Shown here: positions 34,936 to 47,188 of the stretch, in pieces
Layout: the number at the start of each line of letters is the position of its first letter
Numbering within the stretch: the first letter of the stretch is position 1
Assembly: GCA_024082115.1 (NCBI GenBank)
Contig: JAMRYE010000010.1
Span: 124,001 to 188,000, forward strand
Direction of reading: 5' to 3'
Source of the DNA: Rhinocladiella similis
Taxonomy: Eukaryota; Ascomycota; Eurotiomycetes; Chaetothyriales; Herpotrichiellaceae
Length of the DNA stretch: 64,000 nucleotides
Made by a program: the position numbers and the translations under genes
The notes under the pieces: model-generated
The model's database searches: none
The model's input: only the letters and a program-made list of their open reading frames with translations
What the model was told of the DNA's origin: nothing

Positions 34936-36022
34936 TGCCACTAAGGAGCGGATGAAGCCGCTTTAGAGATACTTGAGAATATTGTCGAATTGAGACGATG
35001 AGAGGCTGAGGCCCTGTGCCTCATTTGCGCCTTCGCTCTAATATGGTGTTTCCTGTGAGATGCACAGACATACGTAGCACTGAATTGTTGTCACTGAGTT
35101 GTCGTCACTGAACTCAACGACCAGAAACCAGGCCAACATGACTTGCAGTGCTGAGGCCGTGCAACAATCGACACAGAATCTATTGGACAACCAAGTCCCG
35201 CAGTCCACCCAGTATTGTACTTGTAGTCCCAGATTACTTTGATGGCGCAAATGAGCGCTTTGGGCACGAACCTTCGCTTGCGGACACGTGTCTGTGCGCT
35301 GAGCCCTGGACTGGCCCCTGTTCAAGAAGAGGCTCGTGCCTTTGTCCTGGCGAACTCCAATGAACCATCGCGGGCCTGTGTTGTACACCATTGTCGTTTC
35401 CGTCTCCACAGCCCGTTATTTGGTGGCTGCAGGTCTTTGCTAGTGCTTGATTAACAGTACAATATCAGTTATACAATAGCTGTTATTGTAGAAGGCCCCT
35501 AGTCAATGCTGGATGGATTTATACATCCACTTAATTTTGGTCCGAGCTCCAAATGCACGACGTTAGGCTAGCCAAAGTCGGATTTCCCTTACACTGAAGA
35601 TGGTGGTGTCCCGCATCTACTGGCACAGTAGTGCGCCATTCGCGGTAGACTTTATGCTCAGTGTTATGTTCAGCCCAGCGTAAAATTCAAAGTAAATAGC
35701 TGCGGTGACAAGGTTTGGTCCAGCTGCGAAATAGCTGCCTACAATACTGTTTTTATGTGTGTACTGTAGGAATTTACTAGGCGGGTGGGGCGCAGGTTTT
35801 CAATATCTAAAACATGGCCACATAGCACAAAGTCGAGACCCTTCTTGGCTTCCTAGACTAGTGACCCCGGGTCCTGCCACCATTCACATTACTGGATAAT
35901 TGTTATTATGAAGGCGACGACCCAAATTCCAGCCTCGATGTCCATCATTTCGTCATGCTTCATTATACGACTGTTTTATCTATCCGCTTGATGGGAGACT
36001 AGCTTTGTTGGCTTCAGTCCTC
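34936..36022. promoter_or_regulatory. Divergent promoter region between GH16-like and GT2 genes
   Basis: 1.09 kb. A near-direct repeat GTTGTCACTGA / GTTGTCGTCACTGA lies at 35088-35112. A 123-codon minus frame (35038-35409) has no recognisable domain and is not called. Otherwise nothing seen. Confidence 0.4.
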
Positions 36023-38432
36023 ATGCCCGCGTACAGAGAGAACGCAATGGACTATGGGCAACACGGAGTGGGCTCTGTCGACTGGCAAGACTGGATAGAC
36101 CTCGAAGCCGGCTCTCAACGCGAGCAACGAGGGAGCCTGGAGGCCAGCGGTACGAAACCACCTCCTAGCTTCAGCCCTGGGAGTCCGAAACGCCTTTCGC
36201 TTCCGCTTACAGTTCCCGAGGACGCTGTCCTTGCTGACGGTGGCCGAATACTCGATTTTCAGCGACCCCGGTCGAACTCATTGCCCTGGTCCACCAATTC
36301 TTCCTTGGACCAGAAGATTCAATTACCAGATATCCGCAATGCCATCATCACCCCTAGCCCGTTCGCTGTAGAATCGAGCCACAACGCTCTACCTCAAGTT
36401 GCTACCCTTGTAGGAGATCAGCTTGTCGAGGAACCAAGCGGTGATCTCACCTGTCAAAGAACCCCAAGTCGAGCGAGCATTCAAAGTTTGGAAAGATACT
36501 ACAAGTCGAAACGAGTTACATTTCGAGGGAAGAAAAGGGGCAAGTTTGCCCAAATACTTTTCCAGTACTCAATCTATCTCTTGCTGGCTTGTATAATCTA
36601 TTTTGTCTTTGTGGGAGTTCCATTGTGGAAGGGGTCAGTTTGGTGGTTATGGTACAGTGGACACCCGTTTCTTGCTCTTTTGCTACCGGTTACTGACGGA
36701 TATGAATCAGGTGGGCAATGGAATACAAACTCGTTGTAAAGGGCGGATGTGCCATCTTCATCGCAATCGCGTTTTTGTGAGTCTCATCGAGGCGCACCTC
36801 TTGTTGTGGCTTGCCGTACTAACAAATCTGTCCAGTTATGCCATTGGCACTCTGTTTGTACGATACGAGCCTGATCCAACACCACCACGACCGGAAGATC
36901 TTCAAGCTGTTCTAGAGAAAAACAGCAGCACCGCGCTAATCATTGCTTGCTACAAGTCAGCCGAGATCATTGGGCGTACTCTCGAAGCCGCCCTGCAGAT
37001 CTTCCCACCGGAGAACATCTTCGTGGTTGCGAACGGGAACAGCCCGACTCCTTTGGACAACACGGAGGAGGTTTGTCGGCCATACGGTGTTAATCATGTC
37101 TGGGTCCCTATTGGCTCGAAGATTGTGGCCCAATTCGTGGGAGTTTACGCAGCACACAGATTCCAGTTCGTGTTGATGATTGACGACGACTGTGCCCTCC
37201 CACCTGGGTTTCCAATCGTGTCCGAACGGATACAGCGTGGCAACGGAAAAGGGCTGGTGAAGTGCGTAGGATACACCATCAAAGCAGTCGGTCCCGATGG
37301 AACCAAGGGGAGCATTGTTCAGCAACTCCAGGACATGGAGTACAAATTATCCGGCATGGCCAGGAAGTGGATGGCAACCTGGGGAACGGCCACGTTCGCT
37401 CATGGAGCCATTGCGCTGTGGGACCGCGACTTCGTGCTCAAGTGTTTTCGACATCATCCAGGCTTCAAAATCTCTGAAGACTGGTTTTTTGGACTGGTCT
37501 GTCGAACTCTCGGGGGAAGGATCCTCATGTGTTCTTCTGTTCTTGTCGAAACAGAAGTACCCTCTGGATTATTTGTCGGCGCCGGTGCACGAGGTGGGTT
37601 TGGCGAGATGACGGTCTACAAACAACGGTTCTATCGGTGGAACTTCTTCTTCCTTTTCCGAGTTTGGCACAGTGTCAAACATTTACTCTTCGACTGGAAC
37701 TTGGGCATTTACTCCATTGGCGACAAGGTGTACACTTTCCAAGAGGTATGTAACTTCCTTATTCTCCCCCTCCTGTGTCCACTCGTTCTCCATGGCTAAG
37801 GCAAGTACTGACCTGTCCTTTCACTTCCACAGCTTTACTGTACAATGCTTTACGTTGTGGGCCCTATTCTTCTTGTGTTGGCATTTATGATCGAGCCAGA
37901 GTTCACCGCCATGATGACTGGAATCATCATGGGCATGTATTTTACTATCGCCATGTTTTTCAACGAGGTAAGTCAGCCTCGGATCTGAACACAGCACCTC
38001 ACGTACTCGGGGGCCCAGTACTGATTGGTTCTTCAAGGTTATCTTACGCAAAAAAGGAGAGATGGTCTCCCGAAAAGTTGTCATTTTCTATTACATGCCG
38101 TACAAATTCGTGCTGCGGTTCATGAATATTGTTTCAGTGTAAGTCTTCACTCCCGAAAGCATTGCTCGTTAACAGGTCGCTAATGTTATCGCAGGTACTA
38201 CTCAGCGTTTACCTATGCTAAATATTTCGCCGTTCGCCACCTGTCAATTATTGAGGACGAACAAGTCATCGAGCTTGTGATACACTCCAAACCAGCCGAC
38301 CCAAGAGCGGGCTCAACAAGTGGCGGGGAATCAAGAAACCCAACCCAAGGTGGTGTTGCAACCAAAGACTGGTCTTCGGACACATTTAGTTTCTCGAACG
38401 AGAAAAGGTCTCCTACTAATGACTCCTGCTGA
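36023..38432 (+). CDS. Membrane glycosyltransferase family 2 polysaccharide synthase
   Basis: Six exons: 36023-36651, 36711-36776, 36836-37745, 37833-37967, 38038-38138 and 38195-38432; introns 56-87 bp; 692 aa. An alternative Met is at 36047. About 190 Ser/Pro-rich cytosolic residues precede two TM helices. The GT-A domain shows an entry strand LIIACYKSAEIIGRTL, the VLMIDDDCALP metal-binding acidic motif, TFAHGAIALWDRD, the catalytic ED in KISEDWFF, and the processive-synthase QRFYRW (QxxRW). Several TM helices follow. These are the hallmarks of processive GT2 enzymes (hyaluronan, chitin or cellulose synthase-like). The polymer is unknown; a UDP-sugar donor is expected. It is divergent from a secreted GH16-like protein. 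Confidence 0.9.
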
Positions 38433-40736
38433 GATACATGTCGAAATGATACGATGTACCCCATATCTTCAACGGTGATTGTACATATTTCGAGTGGCTC
38501 CCCCTTGCCGTTCAGGACGCTGAGTGGTAAAAATACTAGTGGCATTCTACTCACAAAAGATATGCTGGGTGATTCTTGGGGATTAATTGATTTTCACTCC
38601 ATCGTGGAAGCTAGTGGGAACAGGCGGCGGCAATTATTGCGTCTAGCCTCTGAGGCTCTTCCTTCGTCGCCAGGGCAAGAAACCCGCACCGGCCAGGCCT
38701 GCGCAGCCCAGTGACGAAGCCTAGAGCACGGACCTGGACCCTCTCCTCTGATGTACGAGGTGCTGGTCCCATAGAAGCCTATGGGTGGCTGTCTAGAACC
38801 CACGTTCAAGGCCGTGTGTCCCGGCGCCACGCAGATCTTGGCCGTTATACCGCACGCGCGCAAGAAGCAGATGGCAGGGCTCACGGACCAGTTTTATCAA
38901 TAAAACACACCCAACTGATGTCAACAAAGAAAACTTCCAACTAGGTCCCATACGATTGAGTGTGAGGTCTCGACAACGCTTTGGGCGCCTCTGGTTTTGA
39001 GCGTCAAGTATTGACTTCATCCCATCCGAGCGCCTGCTCAAACTGCCTTGTTTGTTTTGTGGTGGATCGAGACATGGCATCTACACTACGCCTTCCGCAT
39101 CGGGCCGCCTGAGCGCCACCTGGATGTTGAGAGAAACCAGGGTCACTTCTCATCACTACAATACGAAAGTGCGCCAGCTTTATTCCGTAGCTGTTACGAA
39201 CCGGCCTGATAGTAACAGGCCGCACACAAAGCTGTGACGACAGCCAATGACCCTGAGAGGAAGGTCAGCCCATGAGAAGGGGTCACCGCCAGGTTCGAAC
39301 CCCAGGGATCACGTGACTTATGCTTCTCTGTTCTCTCTGTCCTGACATTGGAACAGAGGACACAGAGGAAAGGTAACATATATACGCGGTCATTTCATAG
39401 CTTTACTACGTAGTCAACTTCGTTCACGATCATACCCATACGTTTTGGTTGTGATCATGTCGCTCTTGTACTCGCTCAAGTACTTTGTTCTCAGTGACCT
39501 CGCCTCTTATACTTCCCGCCTATCAGGACCATACGTCTTGTGACACCTTGTGTGGAGCGAAACGTAACAATAGCAAACCTTCGGGCTTTTCCCAGGCTCT
39601 CTAGGAGAATTGTACACTGGTGGGTATTGTAGTAACAGGACTGGCCTTGTCCGACCAGCGACCGGAAGATGGAAGAAGACTTTCTAGTGCCTATCTTGTC
39701 CTCCGCATTGCCATAGCTCATGGTATTTTACACCACTAAGTAGACTTCTAGGCAATATCAACACAGGGTTAAAGGGAGCAAACTCAACTCCAACAAATTT
39801 GGAATACCATTCCCATCCCTATCAAGTTATGTATTCATCATTTAAACACTCCAGAGACCTACATCGGTTCTTTGAACTCACACCGCGCTCCTAATACCAT
39901 GCCCATGGCTTAAAAGTAGTAAGTGTCTCCAGCTCATCGGATACATACTGTGGCTATGTTCACATCAAGACACTCACTGAGCATAGCAGAACTCTGTACT
40001 ATATAACACTAGACCTGGTCTCGAACGCCATTACTCGATCTATGTCGGCTTCTAATGTACCCAAGAGTGCTTTCGACGACCTTCAGGTACCCAGAAATGC
40101 ATTGCGATGATGAAGTTGTCCTTGGTGTCCTGGTCTTGATCATCTGTGCGAGCCAAGAATCTGGAGTCCAGGTCGTAACAGTTCAGATCATAGTCAAGAC
40201 TTTTAAGTCACTGGGCGTGACGCAGAAGTTTTCCTTCGTCGACTTTCTTCATTTCTCGCTTTCAAAACATCCGAGGAGTAATAATCAAGAAAAAGCCCGA
40301 CCACATGGGTGTACCCTTTCAATCCCGATAATGTTTCGGGCTCTCCGTACTCATCTCGACCCCAGAACTGGATGTCGAGTATGGTTCGGTTACAGAGACC
40401 TCGCAGAATGGCACTAGTCTCGCCTTCCACTGAACAGAGTGTATTTATTTGATGTCTACCTGTTTGGAAAACGCAGTCATAATTGGAAGGCAACGTAACG
40501 ATGCTTCCGGAAAAGTACTGATCGATCCAACAACTCTTGAAAGGACAAAGAATTCTGGCATTGAGATTTGCTTTATTCTTCCCTTTGGTAAGCCCCCTCC
40601 GGAGAGCATTATTTAGCTTGATCAAAAACCCCATCCAGTCAAATCATGGGCTTCATGAGTCATGCATCAACCACACGCCGGCTTGTTCTGAGAATTGATG
40701 GTGGCGGCGGAATATCGGATTCCCCGGAACAGTCGT
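38433..40736. other. 2.3 kb interval without a supported gene
   Basis: Several short frames occur, the longest on the minus strand at 40203-40634 (143 codons from an ATG) and plus 40055-40417; neither shows a domain, signal peptide or clear splice pattern. A tRNA B-box-like GGTTCGAAC at 39292-39300 has no pairing T-stem. No repeat was delimited. Confidence 0.4.
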
Positions 40737-42435
40737 TCATTTGATTTTGTCATTCTCCTTGACCTCCTCAACCCGCTCGTCCGGTAGAGCTTCCATCTTC
40801 TCCTGAGTAGCTGCAAGAGAGGGCACGATGACTTCGTCACCGAAAATAGCTGCGAGCTCTTCCAAAGATTTGCCCTTGGTCTCCACAAACGTGAAGAACA
40901 CAACTATAGCGCCAACAATGTTGGTGCAGACGAATAGTGAATAGTATTTGTAACCGACATCGGCGAATGCAATTGGCGACACCTGGTTGAAGACAATGTT
41001 GATGAGGACGTTGCAGATGACCGAGAGGGCTGTACCCTTGGCTCGGATAGCCATGGTCATGATCTCAGGCACGTAAATGTAGTGGATTGAATTATAACCG
41101 AGGGAGTAGCTAGATGAAGAGTCAGCCAGGTATACAAAAACAGAATTCCGAGAAAGTGCTCACATGATTGAGAAGCAGAATATGAATGCAATTGTCCATC
41201 CTTGAGCGACCCTATTGTCAGATTTGCCATAACCCCCGGTCAAGCCCATGACGAGAGCCATGTCAAGGGACATTATAATGCCTGTAATCCACAACGTCTT
41301 CTTTCTGCCCCAGCTGTCGACAAAGTAAAGGCAGATCATGTTGGCAAGAGGTCCCACCAAGCCATATACACTAAGCAGAGGATGTCAGCCGATGCGCAGG
41401 CGAAATGATATAGTGCTGCTTACCCAGCAAGTAGAGTGACCATATGTCCTTCCATGCCAAGACCCTTGTACAGATCAGTCTGATAGTAGTTTATAACATT
41501 GACTCCAGACAATTGGGTAAAAGCCTGGACACTGATGGCGAGGAACAGCCGCTTCCGGTTGCTGGGTGTCGAGAACAGGACTTTCCAGCTTGAGATGCTG
41601 ACACTCTTCTCAAACCGCAACTGGTCACGCATCTGGACGAATTCAGCTCGGAAGAAAGACTCATCAGCGCCAACATTTCCATGAAGACGTTTGATAACAG
41701 CGTAGGCCTCGTCATCACGGTCTTGTTCCAGCAGCCATCGCGGAGAGTAGGGCAGCCAGAAGATTCCAATCAGGATAATGATGGCAGGAACACATTCTGC
41801 AACTGTTAGTGGCTGTACGGCAATTATCGATAGGGACCTACGGAAAGCCAGTGGAAATCTCCACTGGAAGTCACCCGAGGCGTACGAGCAACCAAATCCA
41901 ATCCAGTTGGCAGTTGCAAATCCAAACCCCACGAATTGACCGTGGAGGCCTGAAATCATTCCACGCTTCGAAGGTGGCGCAATTTCACTATTGTAGATGG
42001 GGATTGTCATGTTCATCATGCCAACCGCAAAGCCACCGATGATCCGGCCGGCAATGAGCATACCGACATTGACCGACGCTGCCTGAACAATGCCTGCCAC
42101 AAGGGCAATAATAGCAGCAATCATGATGGTGATTTTGCGTCCATAATAGTCTGCACTCCAAGACGAAAACCAGACGCCAAAGACAGAGCCGGCTCCGAAA
42201 GTGCTGACAACGGCACCTTTGATGCTTGGGTTGAAGGGAGCGAAGTACTCGAGGAAACTCGGGTGGGAGATGGTGGTCGACACAATACCAGAGTCGATAC
42301 CGTAAAGGAGAGATCCAACCTACAGATAATCTCAGATCAGTAACGTTCGTGATAGTTGTTCTCCGTGCTGATACTCACAGCTGCGAAAAGGGCGCAGCCC
42401 CAGGTGTAGAGGTTGACAGCCTGTTTAGTAGACAT
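40737..42435 (-). CDS. MFS sugar transporter, probably for xylose-containing oligosaccharides
   Basis: Five exons on the minus strand: 42435-42379, 42319-41842, 41796-41424, 41370-41164 and 41109-40737; 495 aa. Sugar porter landmarks: LLYGIDSGIVSTT in TM1, DYYGRK in loop 2-3, GRIIGGFAVG, SEIAPPSKRGM, PYSPRWLLEQ after TM6, QLSGVNVINYYQ in TM7, DSWGRKK in loop 8-9, PEIMTMAIRAKG and VETKGKSLEE after TM12. The intron at 41797-41841 is only 45 bp and stop-free, so an unspliced form would add 15 residues. It is divergent from a GH31 alpha-xylosidase across 1.37 kb holding XlnR-type motifs, which points to import of xyloglucan-derived sugars (inference). Confidence 0.92.
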
Positions 42436-43800
42436 GGTGGCTTGTGTATGTGTCTGGCGATGATGAGCTTTCAATTCTAGCCCCTTCGGTAAAGGGACAT
42501 GAAAGCACTTATATATGCAGACAACAAGCAGAGAACCAGGCATGGCACATGGTTCATCTCCATATGGAGTCCGCCCACATTCTCAGACAAAAGTGGCCAT
42601 CCCACGGGTTGATTCCTGACCCCATCAATCATATTAGCCGCAACGACTGTGGTTGGAGTTTTCGCACCGGAAACTGAACTCTGGGTGCTGCCAAAGGGAA
42701 ACACCGTGGAGAAAAGCTCCACCGCCTTGGTCTTTGGACCTTGAGGACTTCGAGAGTCAGTTGATTTGTGAGGACTTGGCGGTACGAGTACGGACTGACG
42801 AGAGAAGATTAGTGACCCGACGTCCGAGTATCGTTGCCCTTCGGGAGCAAGGGCCGACTACGTGCGAATCATGTCTTTCGATGGCCAAAAGCCTCGGGTG
42901 GAGTCGATTCCATTCAAAATTTTCGGACTCGGGGTCAATGACACCTGATATTTTGGACTGGACACGTGCATGACAGGACTTCACGAGAGTATTTGTATAC
43001 ACACATACGCAGGGCCGTGGCTGGTACATCTCGAGAATGCCCGCAGCCTTGAAGTCCTGGGTAGCAGCAAGAGGTCGATGGAAAGCATACAAAAAGACAG
43101 CACAGCAGGATGCAACCACCCACATCCGTCCAACGGTCTTGATCTGCCAAGACTGCCAAGAGACTAGTTGTGCTATAGCCTTGCTAGCTGACTAGCAAGG
43201 CTGACTGTCGACCTTGCCCTCCAGCCTTGTCACGCAATCTTTTCATGTTTTCCGCTTTCTCGATTACTTCTTCTGTCCATCTTAGGAGACGGAAGGCTCC
43301 ATTGATCTCTGAGCAGTGCTTGTTTTAGATTCAGGCAGAAAGGCGTTTCCCGCGATTGCTGTTCTGTACGCAAAGGAAATCTGCCCGCACCCGACGCTTT
43401 GATATCCGATATCCCGTTTTAACCGTCTAGTATTCTCAATCGTCACCTTTCCGCCTGATCACGCTTTTATCGAGGTTTACTCCGATATTGCTAACACTTC
43501 TGGAGCCTCGGTGCGCTGTACACACACAGGTATCTCGGCTAATATGTAGGCACGATCTCATACCCAGCTGTGTGGTTCCCTGACCCATCCGGGTATTAGT
43601 CTGCTCTCCCCTCAATGTCTGGGTTGTACGAGAGCCTATCCGCGTGTCCAGAAAACAGACGATCCACTCTCTCCTGACGTTATAGTAACTTCACCGTACT
43701 TCAACCGGGTTTGCTCAGCCTCATATTGGGAGTGTAAAGAAGCCAGATTTCCGCTTCATTTGGTCACGACTAATCCCTACATCCAGCGGTCGCTTCAAAC
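42436..43800. promoter_or_regulatory. Divergent promoter with four GGCTRA (XlnR-type) motifs
   Basis: 1,365 bp between the transporter and alpha-xylosidase starts. GGCTRA motifs, the core bound by the xylanolytic activator XlnR, occur at 42634-42639 (minus), 43199-43204 (plus), 43537-43542 (plus, GGCTAA) and 43715-43720 (minus). With even base use about 1.3 would be expected in both strands. The last lies 80 bp before the alpha-xylosidase ATG. No gene is seen inside. Confidence 0.45.
43177..43202. repeat. Perfect inverted repeat, 11 bp arms, 4 nt loop
   Basis: AGCCTTGCTAG at 43177-43187 and its exact reverse complement CTAGCAAGGCT at 43192-43202 flank a CTGA loop. The right arm overlaps the GGCTGA motif at 43199-43204. 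It is in the long divergent promoter, 600 bp from the alpha-xylosidase start. It may be a dimeric operator, a cruciform/hairpin or a transposon footprint. Confidence 0.8.
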
Positions 43801-46259
43801 ATGGTGAAATTCTCACATGGCTGCTGGCACCCGTCTGCCGATACTATCATAGATTGGGCGGTCGAGGTCGTCAAGGCTGAAGCTCGAGAAGACCATCTGC
43901 ATTTCGTGACATGTTCTAAACCAATAAATTTTCGAGGTGACATCCTCAACAATCCTACGTTGACACATCACATCAGCTCTCCCATCGACGATGTTCTCTA
44001 CCTCTCTTCAACGCACTGGAAGGGTTCCAAGTCCATCACACAAGGCCCGCAACTTGAACTGTTTCCTGATGGCAAGGTATGCGACTTTACTCAAGTCTAA
44101 GTAAGGCACTGCTAATACGGTTCGTTCAGAAACCGCCTTCACAGCGACCACGGACAGCCAAGGACGCAACCAGCTTGTGTTTGGAGACGGAAAGTGTTGG
44201 TGCCAGAGTTGACACTCAGCCTAAGTCGTTTAACATTGACTTTACTGCCAAAGACCGTTTACTCACCAAGCTTGGTTGGCGGTCAGTAGGATATGTCAAG
44301 AAGGGTACCACCGCACTGCATCCGAAAGCAAACTACACTGATCCAAACCGGGGTGAGCGGTGGACGACATATCAACTTCAAGTCAGCGTTGGCGAGAAGT
44401 TCTACGGTCTTGGTGAACGATTTGGGCCGCTGCAAAAGAATGGCCAGACCATCGAACTCTGGAACGATGATGGTGGCACCGGCTCTGAGCTCACCTACAA
44501 GAACATCCCATTCTTCTTGAGCTCCCGGGGCTACGGTATCTTCATTCCCACGTCAGCACTTGTCTCTTTGGAAGTCCAATCCGAGCGGACGACAAGAGTC
44601 AACATTGCTGTCCCTGGTGAGACACTCTCGATACACGTAATTTATGGACCGCATCCAAAATCCGTTCTAGAGAAATATGCCCTCATTACGGGTAAGCCAG
44701 CACTACCTCCCGCGTGGACATTCGGATTGTGGATGTCGACAAGCTTTACGACCGAGTACGACGAGAAGACTGTGACAACGTTCCTTGATGGAATGAAACA
44801 GCGCAATATACCTCTCAGCGTCTTCCATTTCGACTGCTTCTGGATGCGTGGTTTCGAGTGGTGCGATTTCGAGTTCGACCAAGAGATGTTCCCTAACGCT
44901 GCGGGCCAACTTGCGCGGATGAAGAAAGATCGAGGCTTGCACGTTTGCGTATGGATCAACCCTTACATCGCACAGGAGAGCAAGCTTTTCGATGAAGGTG
45001 CCGAGAAAGGATACTTCCTAAAGCGTGGCGACGGCAGCGTCTGGCAATACGACTTCTGGCAAGCTGGCATGGGGTTTGTCGATTTCACGAACCCTGAAGC
45101 TTGTACCTGGTACCAGAGTAAGCTCCAGAAGCTTATTGACATGGGAGTAGACTCGTTCAAGACGGATTTTGGCGAGCGAATCCCCACCGGCGATGTCATG
45201 TACTTTGACGGCTCCGACCCCAGCAGAATGCACAACTACTATGCCTATCTCTACAACAAAGTGACTTTTGAGGTTCTAGAGCGGAATTTCGGCAAGCACA
45301 AAGCCACACTGTTCGCCCGATCGGCCACTGCAGGATGTCAGCAGTTCCCTGTGCATTGGGGTGGTGATCCCTACAGCACATACGAGGCCATGGCCGAGAC
45401 ACTCCGAGGTGGACTCAGTCTTGCCCTTTCTGGCTTTGGATATTGGGCACATGATATTGGCGGTTTTGAGGGCAAGCCTGATCCTGGCCTCTTCAAGAGA
45501 TGGATCGCATTCGGCCTGCTTTCCAGTCATTCCCGACTACACGGGAGTGGTAGTTTCCGCGCTCCCTGGCTGGTTGACGAATCTGGCGAAGCCGACAAAG
45601 TGTTGCAGAAGTTTGTGACGTTTAAGCAGTCTCTTATGCCGTACCTGTTCTCGCAAGCCCTGCAGACGCACCAGACCGGTGTGCCGATGCTGAGAGCGTC
45701 ATTCCTGGAGTATCCCGAAGACCCGACCTCGTGGTTCTTGGACACCCAATACTTCATGGGTGACAGTCTGCTCGTTGCGCCTGTCTTCAACAACGAAGGC
45801 GATGTGACCTTTTACCTTCCAAAAGGACAATGGTATGGCCTGATGGACGGAAAGATTCGAAATGGGCCTGGATACGTTACCGAGAAACACGATTATTTCT
45901 CAATCCCTGTGTTCCTCCGGCCAGGATCGGCTATCGTTACCGGGCAGAGCAATGGTCAGACTGTCTATGACTGGAGCAATGGCTTTAGCCTACTGGTCAA
46001 TCATACCGATGATTTGGACAAGACCGTCGATATAGCTGCTCACGATCGGCCTGGCGAGATTGCTGTTTCTCTGAAAATTGCAGGGTCCAAGGATGGCATT
46101 GATGTCGAGGTGGTGAAAGGCACTGTACCATCGGCGTGGTCGCTACAGGTGGTGAACAAGAACATCAAGACTCTCACGATTGATGGCACTCAGCAAAATG
46201 TTCAAGGAGAGAAGACACGCATAGCAGCTAAAACTACGGCTGTTCGAGTGTCATTTTGA
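43801..46259 (+). CDS. GH31 alpha-xylosidase
   Basis: Two exons, 43801-44076 and 44130-46259 (intron 53 bp); 801 aa. The GH31 catalytic nucleophile is Asp438 in FKTDFGERIPTGDVMYFDG, a signature of YicI-type alpha-xylosidases, and the acid/base is Asp505 in HWGGDPYSTYEAM. Other conserved parts are FYGLGERFGP, LWMSTSF, FDCFWMRG, and GGLSLALSGFGYWAHDIGGFE. Alpha-xylosidases release alpha-1,6-linked xylose from the non-reducing end of xyloglucan oligosaccharides such as isoprimeverose. There is no signal peptide at the start (MVKFSHGCWHPS), so the enzyme is probably intracellular, which fits the divergent sugar importer. The frame is intact. Confidence 0.95.
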
Positions 46260-47188
46260 AGCTAAAAAAAAGCAAAGCCTGTCCACCTGAAAAGGATGAT
46301 GTTATTGTTTAAAAGGATGATGTTATTGTTTAGACATAAGATAGAAGGCAAAAAGTGACGAGGTAATCCGAAACATATCCTACCGTAGCATCGGAGCGCG
46401 CTCCGCGTCTCTGTAATCCGTTGACAATGAAATCGTAGAAATGGCAGTGTGGATTGAAGATGGTCTCAAGAGGACAAGCACTAGGTTCCTCCAACGACGT
46501 GATTACCTTGTGGGGTCCTCGGTCGATACTCCTGGGGTTGGTCCTTTTGACAATCCATCAGTTGCTCCAAAGTCTTTTTCTTCCTCTTTCTATCTCTCCC
46601 ACTTTCATTACCCTCTCCTAGGCTTACTGTTGATGGACAGAGATCTTGAGCCCCGCAGCCAGTCCAATCTTGCTACACGGATTTACGTATTCGATACTCG
46701 CTTCTCCAGACTGTTGCCACGAAGGGGCAATGTGGCGTAGTTCTACTTGAGATGGGGCCTTGAAGTTGAGGAAAGATCTTGGCGATGTGATGAATACTCC
46801 TTCGATTGGAAAACAACATGAAGGCAGTGAGTACATACAACTTGGCGTGAATGTTGTGATTCTCTACCCCGCGAGTATCGAGCTGATTTCGTGGGAATCC
46901 CCAATTCTGGGCTATGAAGCTGTCGTATTGCTTGCCTTCACCAGTGCTTCATTGATCAAAAGATCCATTATCTCTTGGTGCTCCAAATATGATGGCGGTG
47001 CAGGATAATATAACATCGGTCACAACTTGGCCAAGGCTCGACCAAGCCTACGATTCTCGGCGATGTTGGAGACCTGGTGCAGAGGTACCTCCGTCAGGGG
47101 AAGGAATTATATGGCCGTGGGCAATTTCTCTCCTTCCCTCATCTGAGTGGCATGCTGGGCTGTTCTCCTTTTTCACAATCTTCCAAGC
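46260..47188. other. Intergenic region downstream of alpha-xylosidase
   Basis: Apart from the tandem duplication at 46290-46331 no feature is recognised. A 99-codon plus frame at 46441-46740 has no domain and is not called. Confidence 0.45.
46290..46331. repeat. Perfect 21 bp tandem duplication
   Basis: The 21 bp at 46290-46310 are repeated without change at 46311-46331, 31 bp downstream of the alpha-xylosidase stop codon. Two identical units suggest a recent slippage or duplication event in the 3' region. Confidence 0.95.

Noticed and set aside
39285..39310. tRNA-like B-box GGTTCGAAC
   Set aside because: The flanks do not form a T-stem and no A-box, anticodon arm or acceptor stem pairs on either strand.
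40203..40634. 143-codon minus-strand frame starting with ATG
   Set aside because: No family resemblance and no splice or promoter support; kept only as a note in the intergenic entry.
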